Below are positions 1-9,889 of a stretch of 40,781 nt of DNA, one piece after another; position 1 is the first letter of the stretch; the number at the start of each line of letters is the position of its first letter. This DNA is from Deltaproteobacteria bacterium (GTDB lineage: Bacteria; Myxococcota_A; Polyangia; Polyangiales; Polyangiaceae): contig JACQWT010000160.1 of NCBI GenBank assembly GCA_016209145.1, forward strand, positions 1 to 40,781, written 5' to 3'. The notes beneath the pieces are model-generated. The model was not told the DNA's origin. It ran no database searches and worked only from the letters and a program-made list of their open reading frames with translations. A program made the position numbers and the translations under genes.

Positions 1-123
1 GCCGTCGAGGGCCGGGCCGACTACGTCGTCACCGGCGACGGCGATCTGCTCGCCCTCGCCGAGCACGAGAACGTCGCGATCGTCACGCCGCGGGCGTTCC
101 TCGACCGGATCGGCGGCCGGTGA
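1..123 (+). CDS. PIN-domain protein, C-terminal fragment (probable VapC-type toxin)
   Basis: The window opens inside this gene. The last 40 codons read in frame to a TGA at 121-123. The visible peptide has the pattern VTGDGDLLAL followed by a strand and TPRAFLDRI. This is the usual end of PIN-domain RNases of the 'putative toxin-antitoxin system toxin component, PIN family' type, where the TxDxDLL segment carries a metal-binding Asp. In such proteins the domain cleaves RNA with Mg2+/Mn2+ and is usually held by an antitoxin encoded just upstream. The catalytic N-terminal half and any antitoxin lie outside the window, so the toxin role is inferred. Confidence 0.7.
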   Translation, partial: AVEGRADYVVTGDGDLLALAEHENVAIVTPRAFLDRIGGR

Positions 124-380
124 GCTCGTGCGCCATCGGGTGGACAGAGCTGTCAACGGTGATGGGACGTTGGCCCATGGCCGGCGCATCCTATTCGGCC
201 CAACTTCTGCGGACCTGCACGCGTGCGCTGCCGTGGACCGGCCGAGCGATCCGCTCGCCGAGGTGCCAAGACCAGGCGGCGAGCGCGCCGCCCGGCACAA
301 GCTGAGCGAGCGCGCCCGTCGCGCTGGAGCACGCCGCCCTGGGCGCCGGAGGCCGGGAACGCAGAGCCATCGGCGTCCCA

Positions 381-466
381 ATTCCCGGAAAGCGGGAATA
401 GAGGGGCAGATAGCGAGGTCATCGCCTCCTCTATTCCCGCTTTCCGAGAATAGAGGGCCAGATAGC
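381..466. repeat. Two copies of a 34-nt hairpin unit with inverted loops
   Basis: Copy 1 (381-414) and copy 2 (433-466) share the order ATTCCCG, 5-nt loop, CGGGAAT or CGAGAAT, then AGAGGGSCAGATAGC. The loops are GAAAG and CTTTC, exact reverse complements. Because of this, 387-404 and 428-445 also form a perfect 18-bp inverted repeat across the two copies. The DNA or RNA could fold either as two small hairpins or as one long stem. It resembles REP/BIME-type intergenic repeats, but no associated transposase is seen. Confidence 0.7.
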
Positions 467-505
467 TCGGGCAGCGGGCTGCCAACGGCGCTGCCTTGGC
501 GGCCG

Positions 506-527
506 GCGGCCGTCGGCCGACGGCCGC
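506..527. repeat. Perfect 22-nt palindrome
   Basis: The 11-nt half GCGGCCGTCGG is followed directly by its exact reverse complement, with no spacer. It is self-complementary over 22 nt. In such GC-rich DNA some palindromes arise by chance. This one is in a non-coding interval downstream of the minus-strand operon, so a transcription-end hairpin or a protein-binding site is possible. Confidence 0.55.
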
Positions 528-635
528 GATCTCCGAGGGGACGAAGCAGTCGCCCGCGCGCCCCGTGCGCTGCATGGCGCCAATGTAGGATGATGCGCCG
601 GCCCTGGGCGTTGGCCGTGCGCCCCTTGACAAGCG

Positions 636-1772
636 TTACCGCCGAAGGCAGCGCTTCTCGGTGAGCAAGCTGGGGCCCGGCGGCGCGCCCGTGGCGCCGG
701 CCGCTTCGCCCGAAGCGGCATCGCCCGCCGCCGCGCCAGCCAGGATGAAGTCCTCCGCGTCCTCGTAGGCCAGACGCTTGCTGCCCGTCAGTCTGATGAG
801 CCAGCCGCCGAGGCTGCCACTCGCAAAGGCCAGCACCACGGTGAAGGCGATGCCGGCGAGCTGAGCCGTCGCGATCCCTGGCACCACCACGATCGCCGCC
901 ACGCCACCGAGCAGCCCGGGCATCCCGTGCAGGTTGTGAACGCCGCAGGTATCGACGATACCGAGCGCCGCATCGAGCTTCGGCTGCACCAGCACGTAGC
1001 CGATGACCGATAGCGCCCCCGCCAACGCCCCGATGATGAAGGCCCCTGCCGGGCTCACGGTGTTGCACGTCGCACCGACCGCAACGCCGCCGGCCAACGC
1101 CGCGTTGGCCACATCGGTGAACGACACCTTGCCCTTGCGCAGCAGACCACTCGTCAGGCAGGTGGCGAGCGTGGCGGCGCACAGGGCCACGACGGTGGCA
1201 ATCGCCGTCCGCGGCATCTGCTCGGGTGGCACGACCGCGCAGCAGAAGCTCGGCCAGAACATCCACAGCACCATGGACCCGCGCGCGGAATCGACGAAAC
1301 CCTTGGTCACGCCGAGCCCACCGTCGAGCACCATCCACTCGTTGACCATGTATGCGGGCACGAGCAGGACCGCGAGCAGTGCGTACTGGTACAGTCGCAG
1401 CCGCCCGAGCACCGCACCCATGGCGATGAGCGCGGATGCGCATGCGAACTCGGCGAGCAGGATCGCCGGGATCGCGTCGGGGAGCACGGGCACGGCGGAC
1501 AGCCGGCCCGAGCCGCGCAGCAGCAGGTACAGGGGAACGCCCGCGGCCACGACCAGGTAGGTGCCGGTCGTGGCGCCGTACGCGTACTTCCTGACGAACA
1601 CCATCAGGAAGCCGAAGCCGACCAGCAGCATCGCCAGCACGTGGATCGAGAAGTCGTATTGCTGGACCTCGCGCAACCCGCCGGCAAGCGAGGACGGGGC
1701 GGCCTGGGCGACCGCCGGCAGCAAGGCGAACAGGACGCTGACGAGGAGCAGCAAGGGAGGGTGTTTTCTCAC
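636..1772 (-). CDS. Rh/Amt-family membrane protein lacking the first pore histidine
   Basis: This is a polytopic inner-membrane protein of about 378 residues related to ammonium transporters and Rh glycoproteins. Rh-like hallmarks are ALAGGVAVGA, the segment PAGAFIIGALAGALSVIGY, and DTCGVHNLHGMPG near residues 274-286. Family members conduct NH3/NH4+ through a pore lined by twin histidines. The second is present (His282 in LHG). Where the first is expected the sequence reads GSMVLWMFW, with Leu169-Trp170 instead of His. The N terminus is a hydrophobic signal or first membrane segment (LLLLVSVLFALLPAVAQA). I chose GTG 1772 because AGGAG lies 6 nt upstream; a GTG at 1793 has no comparable site. 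Only 24 bp separate it from the upstream gene, suggesting an operon. Whether it still moves ammonium is uncertain. Confidence 0.8.
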   Translation of the reverse strand: MRKHPPLLLLVSVLFALLPAVAQAAPSSLAGGLREVQQYDFSIHVLAMLLVGFGFLMVFVRKYAYGATTGTYLVVAAGVPLYLLLRGSGRLSAVPVLPDAIPAILLAEFACASALIAMGAVLGRLRLYQYALLAVLLVPAYMVNEWMVLDGGLGVTKGFVDSARGSMVLWMFWPSFCCAVVPPEQMPRTAIATVVALCAATLATCLTSGLLRKGKVSFTDVANAALAGGVAVGATCNTVSPAGAFIIGALAGALSVIGYVLVQPKLDAALGIVDTCGVHNLHGMPGLLGGVAAIVVVPGIATAQLAGIAFTVVLAFASGSLGGWLIRLTGSKRLAYEDAEDFILAGAAAGDAASGEAAGATGAPPGPSLLTEKRCLRR

Positions 1773-1796
1773 GAGGTTCTCCTGGCTAGACACGCG

Positions 1797-4700
1797 TTAC
1801 GACCTGCTCGGGGTCGATGGCGTGCTGCGCTGGCCGAAAGAGGTGTTCCGCAAGGTCGTTCCCGCCACCGCACCGGAGCCCGTGGACTGAAGTTCCGGTC
1901 GAGGCGTTTCGCGCAGCGCTACCGCTTCTCCGCTGCGTCCATCGATGCGCACCTCGATGGGCGAGCTCAGCCGGACGTGCCGGACGTAGCGAGTCTCCTG
2001 CTCGACGGGCAGCGATTCGAGCCATTCCCATTCGATCTTGGCTCGTGGGTTGCCGTGGGGAACGGATAGATAGCCAATGTCGAGCGTGGTCAAGTTGTGG
2101 AAGAAGTGCGTGCCCTGCGAAGGATCGACCTCGAAGTCCGGCAGCCCCGCTTCCACGAGCACGGCCACACCCGAGATCTGAGCCCACGAGACCCCGATTC
2201 CGAGCCAAGGATCGAAGGTGCCCCACCGCCCGAAGCCGATCAGCAGGTAGGGGCGCCCCGCCGCCTCGAGGTGCCGGTTGATCTTGCCGACCTCGTCGGC
2301 GACCTCGCGCGTGCGCGACCTCTCGAAGGTGCTCCGGCGCACGAACACGAGATCCCGGATGTTCTTCTTGATGCCATTGCCCAGGGCCCGGTAGGTGAAG
2401 CACCAGGCCGCGTCGCGATGCGCGTCGCTCAGGGCCACGAGATCGCGCTCGCCGGCTGCGATCAACGGTCGGACCTGGAGCAGCGAGAAGAGCGGCTTGG
2501 TCCCGTAGGGGCCGACGTTCACGGCGAACTCGATCTCGACCGGGCAGCCGAGCGCCTCGCGGCAGGTGGCCAACAGATCGGCGAGGATCTCGGGCAGCGG
2601 GATCTCGTGGTGCTTGAGGATGCTCGAGAACGTCACGACGCGAGGTCCCCGGTAGCAGAGCCCGTCGCGGATGATGCGGTCGTCGCTGCAGTAGACCGAT
2701 CCGATCCGTTGCAGCACGCCGTGGTCCTCGGCATCCTTCAGGTCGAGCAGCGCGAGCGTGGCGTCGGGGTCGGTGTCCCAGCTCGTCGGTGGCTCTGTTA
2801 GACGCAGGGCATAGAACTGCTTCTGGCCGGAGCGCAGCCAGTCCTCGGGACGGGGGAACTGCGGGAGGATCTCGGGGTAGCGCGGACAGAAGCGGACCGC
2901 GGCACCGCCTTCGACCACCATCTTGCCCAGGCCGAGCGCAAGCTGCGCCGCGCCATCCTCGGGGCTCATGTGGGAGATGGGATAGAAGTTGTAGGACTGC
3001 GCCACGCCGGACAGGGTGGGATAGAAATGGTCCCCGTGCCGCTGTCCCGCGATAAGTTGCACGATGACGGCCATCTCCTCCTCCTCCATGCGGTGCACGG
3101 TGGCGCGGAAGTAGGCCTTGGCGTCGGGGCAGTACGTCGATGCCCAGACCTCCTTGACGGCGTGCAGTAGCTGCTCGAGACGGCGATCGAGGCTCTCGGA
3201 GAGGTTGGGGATCATCACCGTGGCGTACAGCCCCGCGAAGGGCTGGAGGTGCGAGTCCTCGAGCAGGCTGGAGGAGCGAACGGCCAGCGGCCCCGTGACG
3301 TGCCCCAGGTACGATCGGAGCGCCGTCACGAGCGGCTCGCGCACCGTGCCCTGCAGGAAGCGATGCGTGATCTCCTCGCGGTCGTCGCATTCGAGCGCGA
3401 ACCGGCGCAGCTTGTTGTCGTCGATGAAGTCCGCAAACTCGCCGGCGCCGATGACCACCGCGGCCGGCACGCCGAGGCGCACCCCGGGGTAGTTGGCGGA
3501 CAGCTTGGAGCGCGCGAGCAGGAAACGAAGGAACGCGATCGCGCGCCCCTTGCCTCCGAGCGAACCCTTGCCGAGGTGCAGGAAGTGACCGAAGGCCATC
3601 GCCTTTTCGGCGGAGAACTCCGCCACGACGTCGCTCTGCTTGTCGGCCAGCACATCGCGGATCACGTCGATGATGTAGCGCCGCACCGCCTCGTGGTCGT
3701 CGAAGTCGGCCACGCGCTTGGGACGTAGCCGGTCCGCGATGGTCAGCTCGGTGCGTGCGGCCATCCAGTGGGAGAAGTCGTTGCGCTCCGCATGGCACAG
3801 CAGAGAGTCGGAGGGGATGCGGTGGAGGATGTCGAGCATCTCGTGCACGTTGCGCGCCCGCGCGACCTCCTGGCCATCGGGCATTCGGAACACGAAATCG
3901 CCGAATCCGAGGTACTCGGTCAGGAACGAGCGGAACTCGTCGAGCAGCGCCGGCGAGTTCTTGTCGATGAACAGCGCGCCGAGATCGCGGGTGCGCTGAC
4001 GGTTCTTCTCCGGGTCGGCCGACTGCAGCACGATGGGCAGGTCGGGCATCTCGGCCCTCACCGCGCGCGTGAGCTCGAAGCCCGCCTGGGGATCCACGAC
4101 GCCGCCACGCCAGAACTCGACATCGCAGACCGCGCCGACGAGGTAGGGACGGTATTTGCGCAGCAGCTCCATCCCCTCCTCGTAGGTCTCCGCCAGCAAC
4201 ACCTTGGCGCGCGAGCGCGTGCGCAGTTGCTTGTGCAGCTCGTTCAAGCCGTCCGCGATCAGGTTGCGTGTCAGGTCCATGATGACCGTGTACATCGCGG
4301 GCAGGAATGTCGAGTAGTACGCGCACGAGTCCTCGATCAGGACGATCACGCGCACCCCGCCGACCTGGGTGTCGTGGTCGACGTTGGCCCTGTCCTCGAT
4401 GTACTTGACGATCGCCAGCAGGATCCCGGAGTAGTTGTTCCACAGGAAGACTTTGTCGATCGAGGCGCGCTCGGCCGGAGGAGGAAGGCGGCGCAGCTCG
4501 GAGGGGTCGGTGACCAGCAGCACCACCGGCATGTGCGGGTAGCGCTTCTTGACCTCGGCTGCGAACGCGAAGGGATCCCCGTCCGACAGGCGCGTCATCG
4601 CCATCACCAGATCGATCGGCTCGCGCTCCATGAGGCCGAGCGCGTGCGCACCCGTGGAGACCCGGCGCACGGCGGGCACCATGGTCAAGCGCTGCTCGAC

Positions 4701-4850
4701 GTACTGATCCCAGAGCCTGTCGCCCAGCGTGCCGTCCTCCTCGAGCACGAAGGCGTCATAGAGGCTGGATACCAGCAGCACCTGCCGGACGCGGTTGGGC
4801 ATCAGCGACCGGAAGGAGTCGAATCTCGGGTGGTAGTCTTCGATCGGCAT
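1797..4850 (-). CDS. Receiver-domain protein fused to a PEP-synthase/PPDK-type ATP-binding domain
   Basis: This large cytoplasmic protein (about 1,017 residues) appears to have two receiver-like regions in its N-terminal third. One starts RQVLLVSSLYDAFVLEEDG. The second has VIVLIEDS, a CDVEFWRGG segment and PIVLQSADPE. The C-terminal part matches the PEP/pyruvate-binding domain of PEP synthase and pyruvate phosphate dikinase: an NYPGVRLGVPAAVVIG region, the AVRSSSLLEDS...FAGLYAT signature, LALGLGKMVVEGGAAVRF, and FSLLQVRPL at the end. The phosphohistidine swivel domain and TIM barrel of true PEP synthases are absent, so it cannot be a complete enzyme. A signalling or phosphotransfer role is an inference. 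A TTG at 4862 is an alternative start; neither start has a strong ribosome binding site. It lies directly upstream of the Rh/Amt-like gene. Confidence 0.78.
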   Translation of the reverse strand: MPIEDYHPRFDSFRSLMPNRVRQVLLVSSLYDAFVLEEDGTLGDRLWDQYVEQRLTMVPAVRRVSTGAHALGLMEREPIDLVMAMTRLSDGDPFAFAAEVKKRYPHMPVVLLVTDPSELRRLPPPAERASIDKVFLWNNYSGILLAIVKYIEDRANVDHDTQVGGVRVIVLIEDSCAYYSTFLPAMYTVIMDLTRNLIADGLNELHKQLRTRSRAKVLLAETYEEGMELLRKYRPYLVGAVCDVEFWRGGVVDPQAGFELTRAVRAEMPDLPIVLQSADPEKNRQRTRDLGALFIDKNSPALLDEFRSFLTEYLGFGDFVFRMPDGQEVARARNVHEMLDILHRIPSDSLLCHAERNDFSHWMAARTELTIADRLRPKRVADFDDHEAVRRYIIDVIRDVLADKQSDVVAEFSAEKAMAFGHFLHLGKGSLGGKGRAIAFLRFLLARSKLSANYPGVRLGVPAAVVIGAGEFADFIDDNKLRRFALECDDREEITHRFLQGTVREPLVTALRSYLGHVTGPLAVRSSSLLEDSHLQPFAGLYATVMIPNLSESLDRRLEQLLHAVKEVWASTYCPDAKAYFRATVHRMEEEEMAVIVQLIAGQRHGDHFYPTLSGVAQSYNFYPISHMSPEDGAAQLALGLGKMVVEGGAAVRFCPRYPEILPQFPRPEDWLRSGQKQFYALRLTEPPTSWDTDPDATLALLDLKDAEDHGVLQRIGSVYCSDDRIIRDGLCYRGPRVVTFSSILKHHEIPLPEILADLLATCREALGCPVEIEFAVNVGPYGTKPLFSLLQVRPLIAAGERDLVALSDAHRDAAWCFTYRALGNGIKKNIRDLVFVRRSTFERSRTREVADEVGKINRHLEAAGRPYLLIGFGRWGTFDPWLGIGVSWAQISGVAVLVEAGLPDFEVDPSQGTHFFHNLTTLDIGYLSVPHGNPRAKIEWEWLESLPVEQETRYVRHVRLSSPIEVRIDGRSGEAVALRETPRPELQSTGSGAVAGTTLRNTSFGQRSTPSTPSRS

Positions 4851-4935
4851 GGGTGCGAACAATGCCTTACGTTCGGCGGCCCGCCGCAGTCGACGGTAGA
4901 CGGCAGACGGACGTCCAGCCTCGACGCTGCGGGCG

Positions 4936-5141
4936 AAAAAAGACGACGGGGCGCCAAGATGCCAGACGACGCCGGCGACTGGGGGGGCTGCACGCCAGGG
5001 GCGTCAACCGGTGAACAGGAAACTGAGAACTGGGAACGGGCAATGTGCGCCCTCATTCCCGGTTCCCGGTTTCCTGTTTCCAGTTCACCAGTTTCTACAG
5101 GGATGCCGGGCTCCGACGACGCTCTGGCACCTTGGCGCCCC
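4936..5141. repeat. Nested inverted-repeat element
   Basis: Outer arms 4948-4966 and 5123-5141 are reverse complements at 18 of 19 positions (GGGGCGCCAAGATGCCAGA against its partner). Nested inside, 5011-5040 and 5058-5088 form a second, imperfect inverted repeat built of GGAAAC/GGGAAC-type words. The 13-mer AAAAGACGACGGG overlaps the left arm (4938-4950) and recurs just outside the right arm (5148-5160). Read on the minus strand, the left end is a stem followed by a T-run, like a terminator. The element could be a large transcription-end structure, a MITE-like remnant or a structured RNA. Confidence 0.6.
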
Positions 5142-5147
5142 GTTGAG

Positions 5148-5185
5148 AAAAGACGACGGGCAGAGCCCTCGACAGGGCCCTGCCC
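5148..5185 (-). terminator. Rho-independent-type terminator after gdhA
   Basis: On the minus strand GGGCAGGGCCCT, a 4-nt loop and AGGGCTCTGCCC form a 12-bp stem with one mismatch. GTCGTCTTTT follows. It begins 24 nt past the gdhA stop codon, in the right place and orientation to end that transcript. The T-run is short and offset from the stem by a few bases. Confidence 0.6.
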
Positions 5186-5208
5186 GGAGCCGCTAAGCTA
5201 CCAGGCGA

Positions 5209-6533
<1,325 letters not shown>

Positions 6534-6820
6534 GTTTGGCCTCCTAGGTCGGTTTTGCAGGTGCGCCGGGGCGGACCCTCCGGGGAGTGGGCGATGCCTC
6601 GGACGCACACGCCAGCGGGGCCCTCGCCGTCGCGAAGATCCCACCGGCGTTCCGCGCGCGAGTCTGGATCAAAACAGGCCGGAGCGGAAGGGGCATCGCT
6701 TGCTACCCGAGGGCGCGCCCGGCCCTGGCGGCCGCCAGCCTGCGCCATGGCGCCGCCACTTGGCGGCCATGTGATCCCGCACGGTTGCGCCAGGCACGGC
6801 CCGTGCATCTTGCTGCGGAC

Positions 6821-7714
6821 ATGCAGCCACCTCCGCACGAGCCGCTCGTCGAGCTACTGCGCTCCCGGCCCGCCTTCGCCGCCGCGTTGCTGCGCGACGC
6901 CGGCGGCCTGGCGCTGTCAGACGCCGCACTGGGCACCGCCCGCAGCGCCGCCAGCAGCTTCGCCGAGATCGAGCAGCCCGAGCTGCGCGCCGACCAGGTG
7001 GTGCTGCTTGGCGAGCCCGAGCCCGAGCTGGCGGCCATCGTCGAGCTGCAGCTCTGCGCCGATGCCGACAAGCCCTACGTCTGGCCGCTGTACGTGGCCG
7101 GACTGCGGCGCCGAAAGCGCTGCCCGGTCAAGCTGCTCGTGGTGACGCTCGACCGGACGCTGGCGCGCCGCTACGCCCAGGCCATCGAGCTGGGCTGCGG
7201 CCGCATCGAGCCGCTGGTCGTCGGCCCGGACGGCATCGTCGAGCTGGCCGGCCGGTCCGGTGCGGCCGTGGCGCCGGAGCTGGCGCTGCTGGCCGTGCTG
7301 GCGCAGCCGACGGGCCCCGGAGCCGAGGCCCTGGGCCGGCAGGTGCTTGAGGCGGTGATCGAAGGCAAGCTCGGACCGGTCCACGCGGACTTGGTGCTAT
7401 CCTATCTGCAGCCGGTTCTGGCGAGCGCATTGGAGGACTGGATGAGTCAGCACTACGAGCCCCAGCATCCGCTGCTCCGGCAGTGGTGGAACGAGGCCCA
7501 CGCCAAAGGCAAGGCCGAGGGCGAGGCCAAGGGCAAGGCCGAGGGCGAAGCCAGGGGCAAGGCCGCGGCCATTCTCGCGGTTCTCGCGGCGCGCGGACTG
7601 GCGATGCCCGCCGGGCTGGCCGAGCAGATCCGGCGCTGCACGGACCTGCCGCGGCTCGACGAGTGGGCGCGCCGCGCGGCGCTGGTCGAGTCGGCCGAGC
7701 AGCTTCTCGCGTAG
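6821..7714 (+). CDS. Rpn-like PD-(D/E)XK-fold protein with KGKAEGEA linker
   Basis: A 297-residue protein. The N-terminal part has IVELQL followed by KPYVWPLYVAGLRRRKRCP and VKLLVVT. This fits the PD-(D/E)XK nuclease fold found in Rpn/transposase-associated families common in actinobacteria and myxobacteria, with Glu of VELQ as a likely metal ligand. The C-terminal quarter has a charged KGKAEGEAKGKAEGEARGKA repeat linking to a short helical tail (LAVLAARGL...CTDLPRLDEW), the usual end of these proteins. The biological role is not established. I started at ATG 6821 because the protein family begins there; the reading frame stays open further upstream but that part looks random. No clear ribosome binding site. 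Confidence 0.6.
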   Translation: MQPPPHEPLVELLRSRPAFAAALLRDAGGLALSDAALGTARSAASSFAEIEQPELRADQVVLLGEPEPELAAIVELQLCADADKPYVWPLYVAGLRRRKRCPVKLLVVTLDRTLARRYAQAIELGCGRIEPLVVGPDGIVELAGRSGAAVAPELALLAVLAQPTGPGAEALGRQVLEAVIEGKLGPVHADLVLSYLQPVLASALEDWMSQHYEPQHPLLRQWWNEAHAKGKAEGEAKGKAEGEARGKAAAILAVLAARGLAMPAGLAEQIRRCTDLPRLDEWARRAALVESAEQLLA

Positions 7715-7918
7715 GAGCCTTCCGGGCGCTGCACTTCTCGGTTCGGGCTGGAGCTGCGTCTCGCAGCGGCGTGGGCCGCCGAGTTCCGCGCACTGCTCGG
7801 AGCGGCCGTGCGGGTACAGGTGCCGTTCTGAAGTAGGCAGCCGCCCCTTGCCGCCGCGCCGCCGCGGGCGCACGCTGCGGGGGATCCTTCGGCCCTGGCC
7901 CGGGGTCCCGCCCTGCCC

Positions 7919-9889
7919 ATGAACTGGAGATTCTACCGCACCCTTCCCGGTCGCATGGTGGGGCTGTACCTCGCCATGGCCTGCGCCTCGCTCGGCGCCA
8001 CGACCTGGCTGTTCTACGGCACCACGCGCGACCTCATCCTGTCGTCGGTCCAGTCGCATTTGCGGACCATCGCGGCGACCGAGACGGATCTCATCTCTCG
8101 CTGGATGCAGGAGCGGGTGCACGACGTGGATGTCGTCGCCAAGAACGCCACGGTGATCGAGCACACTTCGCAGCTCGTGGCGGGCGAGCCGGAGACGGCG
8201 CCGCCGGCCCGGCGGGCCCTGGCTCAGCTTCTGCGCCTGGTGCGCGATCAGTACGGTGCCTACCACGACATCTTCATCTTCGGGCGCGACAAGCGCCTGC
8301 TCGCCTCGAGCCGCGGCGACGGGGCGCGACCGGCCATCGACGATGCCCTGCTGTTCGATGCCGTGCGGGCCGGGCGCCAGTACGCCTCGGACGCGTACCT
8401 GCATCCGGAGCAGACTTCCCTGGCCCTGACCCTGGCCTCGCCCATCGAGACGCGCGACGACGAGCTGCTCGGCGCGGTGGTCGCCGTCGTCGACCTGCGG
8501 GCGGTCAACCAGATCACCGACTCGATGCAGCTCATGAGCTCGGGCGAGGCCTATCTGGTCAACCAGCAGGGCGTGTTCCTCACCCACCGCGACCGGCGGC
8601 GCGTGCTGCGGGACGACATCTCGCGCGTCTCCGGCATCGCGGCGGCCATCAGCGGTCAGAGCGGCGTCGGCGTCTACCCCGACTACCGCGACGTCCCGGT
8701 CGTCGGCGCCTACCAGTGGATGCCGCGCTGGCGCTGGGGGCTCGTCGCCGAGGTCGATCGCGCCGAAGCGCTGGCGCCCGTCGACGCGGCCCGGCGCAGC
8801 CTGCTGCTCATCGTCGGGCTGGTCACGGCCGCGGTGTTTCTCGGCACGCTGCTGCTGGTGCGCTCCGTCGTGCGCCCGCTGCGGGAGCTGACGCGCGCGG
8901 TACAGGCCGTGGCCTCGGGGCAGCTCGAGCAGCACCTGGAGATCGCGGGCGACGACGAGGTGGCCTACTTGACCCGCTGCTTCAACCAGATGGCCACCAA
9001 CCTGGCCGAGGCGCACTCCGCCATGGACGAACGCATCCACCAGGCGACGAGCAGCCTGGCACAGAAGAATGCCCAGCTCGCGGCCGAGGGCGAGCACCTG
9101 GCTCGGCTCAACGAGCAACTGCAGGCGGCCAACCGCGAGCTGGAGCAGGAGCGGGCCATCGTGGCGCGCACGGCGCGCTTTGCGGTGATGGGCGAGACGG
9201 CGGCCGGCATCGCGCACGAGATCAACAACCCGCTCACGACGATGAAGAACCTGGTCCACTCGCTCGGCGCCGCCGCCGGCGACGACGGCGGCATCGTCGG
9301 CCACGACCTGGGTGTGCTCGGCGAGGAGATCGAGAAGATCAACCGGCTGGTGAAGAACTTCTTGAAGTACGCCCGCCCGCCCAAGGCCAACATCCGACCC
9401 GTGCACGTCCCCGGGCTCGTGGAGCAGACGATCCGGCTGCTCGAGCCGCAGGCGCGACAGAAGCAGCTCGCGGTCGCCGCCGCCGTCGACGTCGATCTTC
9501 CGGATGTGCTGGCCGACCAGGAGCAGCTCGGGCAAGTGCTCGTCAACCTGATGCTCAACGCGATCCAGGCGAGCCCCCCGGGCGGCGAAGTGCGCCTGAC
9601 GGCGCGCGCGGTGTTCGCGGAACAAGAGCGCTCGCCCTCCCGGGTGGAGATCGCGGTGGCCGACCAGGGCCCCGGCATCGATCCGGGGGCGCGCGACAAG
9701 GTCTTCAGTCCCTTCTTCACCACCAAGGCGGAGGGCTCGGGGCTCGGCCTGGCGATCAGCCACCGCATCGTCGAGGAGCACGGCGGCACCCTGACGTTCT
9801 CGTCGGTGCCCGAGGCGGGAACCACCTTCGTGCTCGGCCTCTCGCGCCTACAGGAGAACGGCGATGAGTCGGATTCTGATCGCGGATGA
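7919..9889 (+). CDS. Membrane sensor histidine kinase (NtrB-like class)
   Basis: A 656-residue sensor kinase. A membrane segment near residues 13-35 is followed by a periplasmic Cache-type sensing region to about residue 290, a second segment (LLLIVGLVTAAVFLGTLLLV), a HAMP domain (RPLRELTRAVQAVASGQLEQ) and a coiled coil. The HisKA box GETAAGIAHEINNPLTT places the phospho-accepting histidine at His433. The HATPase domain has the N box (LVNLMLNAIQA), G1 (VADQGPGI), F box (FSPFFTTK) and G2 (GSGLGLAIS). The coding region overlaps the next gene by 26 bp, so kinase and NtrC-type regulator are very likely co-translated partners. The ligand is unknown. Confidence 0.9.
   Translation: MNWRFYRTLPGRMVGLYLAMACASLGATTWLFYGTTRDLILSSVQSHLRTIAATETDLISRWMQERVHDVDVVAKNATVIEHTSQLVAGEPETAPPARRALAQLLRLVRDQYGAYHDIFIFGRDKRLLASSRGDGARPAIDDALLFDAVRAGRQYASDAYLHPEQTSLALTLASPIETRDDELLGAVVAVVDLRAVNQITDSMQLMSSGEAYLVNQQGVFLTHRDRRRVLRDDISRVSGIAAAISGQSGVGVYPDYRDVPVVGAYQWMPRWRWGLVAEVDRAEALAPVDAARRSLLLIVGLVTAAVFLGTLLLVRSVVRPLRELTRAVQAVASGQLEQHLEIAGDDEVAYLTRCFNQMATNLAEAHSAMDERIHQATSSLAQKNAQLAAEGEHLARLNEQLQAANRELEQERAIVARTARFAVMGETAAGIAHEINNPLTTMKNLVHSLGAAAGDDGGIVGHDLGVLGEEIEKINRLVKNFLKYARPPKANIRPVHVPGLVEQTIRLLEPQARQKQLAVAAAVDVDLPDVLADQEQLGQVLVNLMLNAIQASPPGGEVRLTARAVFAEQERSPSRVEIAVADQGPGIDPGARDKVFSPFFTTKAEGSGLGLAISHRIVEEHGGTLTFSSVPEAGTTFVLGLSRLQENGDESDSDRG

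Larger units (their letters stand above)
124..635. other. Non-coding interval with small hairpin repeats
   Basis: About 510 bp separate the PIN gene from the end of the minus-strand Rh/Amt-like gene. The reading frames crossing it look like low-complexity Arg/Ala/Pro shadows and I recognise no protein. The interval holds a duplicated hairpin unit (381-466) and a perfect 22-nt palindrome (506-527), both described separately. The palindrome lies about 110 bp beyond the stop of the Rh-like gene and could help end its transcript, but no T-tract follows it. Confidence 0.6.

Noticed and set aside
1797..4850. Complete PEP synthase or pyruvate phosphate dikinase
   Set aside because: Swivel (phosphohistidine) and PEP-binding barrel domains are missing.
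6793..6806. Second -24/-12-like site before the Rpn-like gene
   Set aside because: The GG and GC spacing is right, but the flanking bases differ from the consensus and the start site would fall almost on the ATG.
7919..9889. Opposite-strand open frames under the sensor kinase (for example 7397-9781)
   Set aside because: They are shadows of the plus-strand kinase with no recognisable domains.
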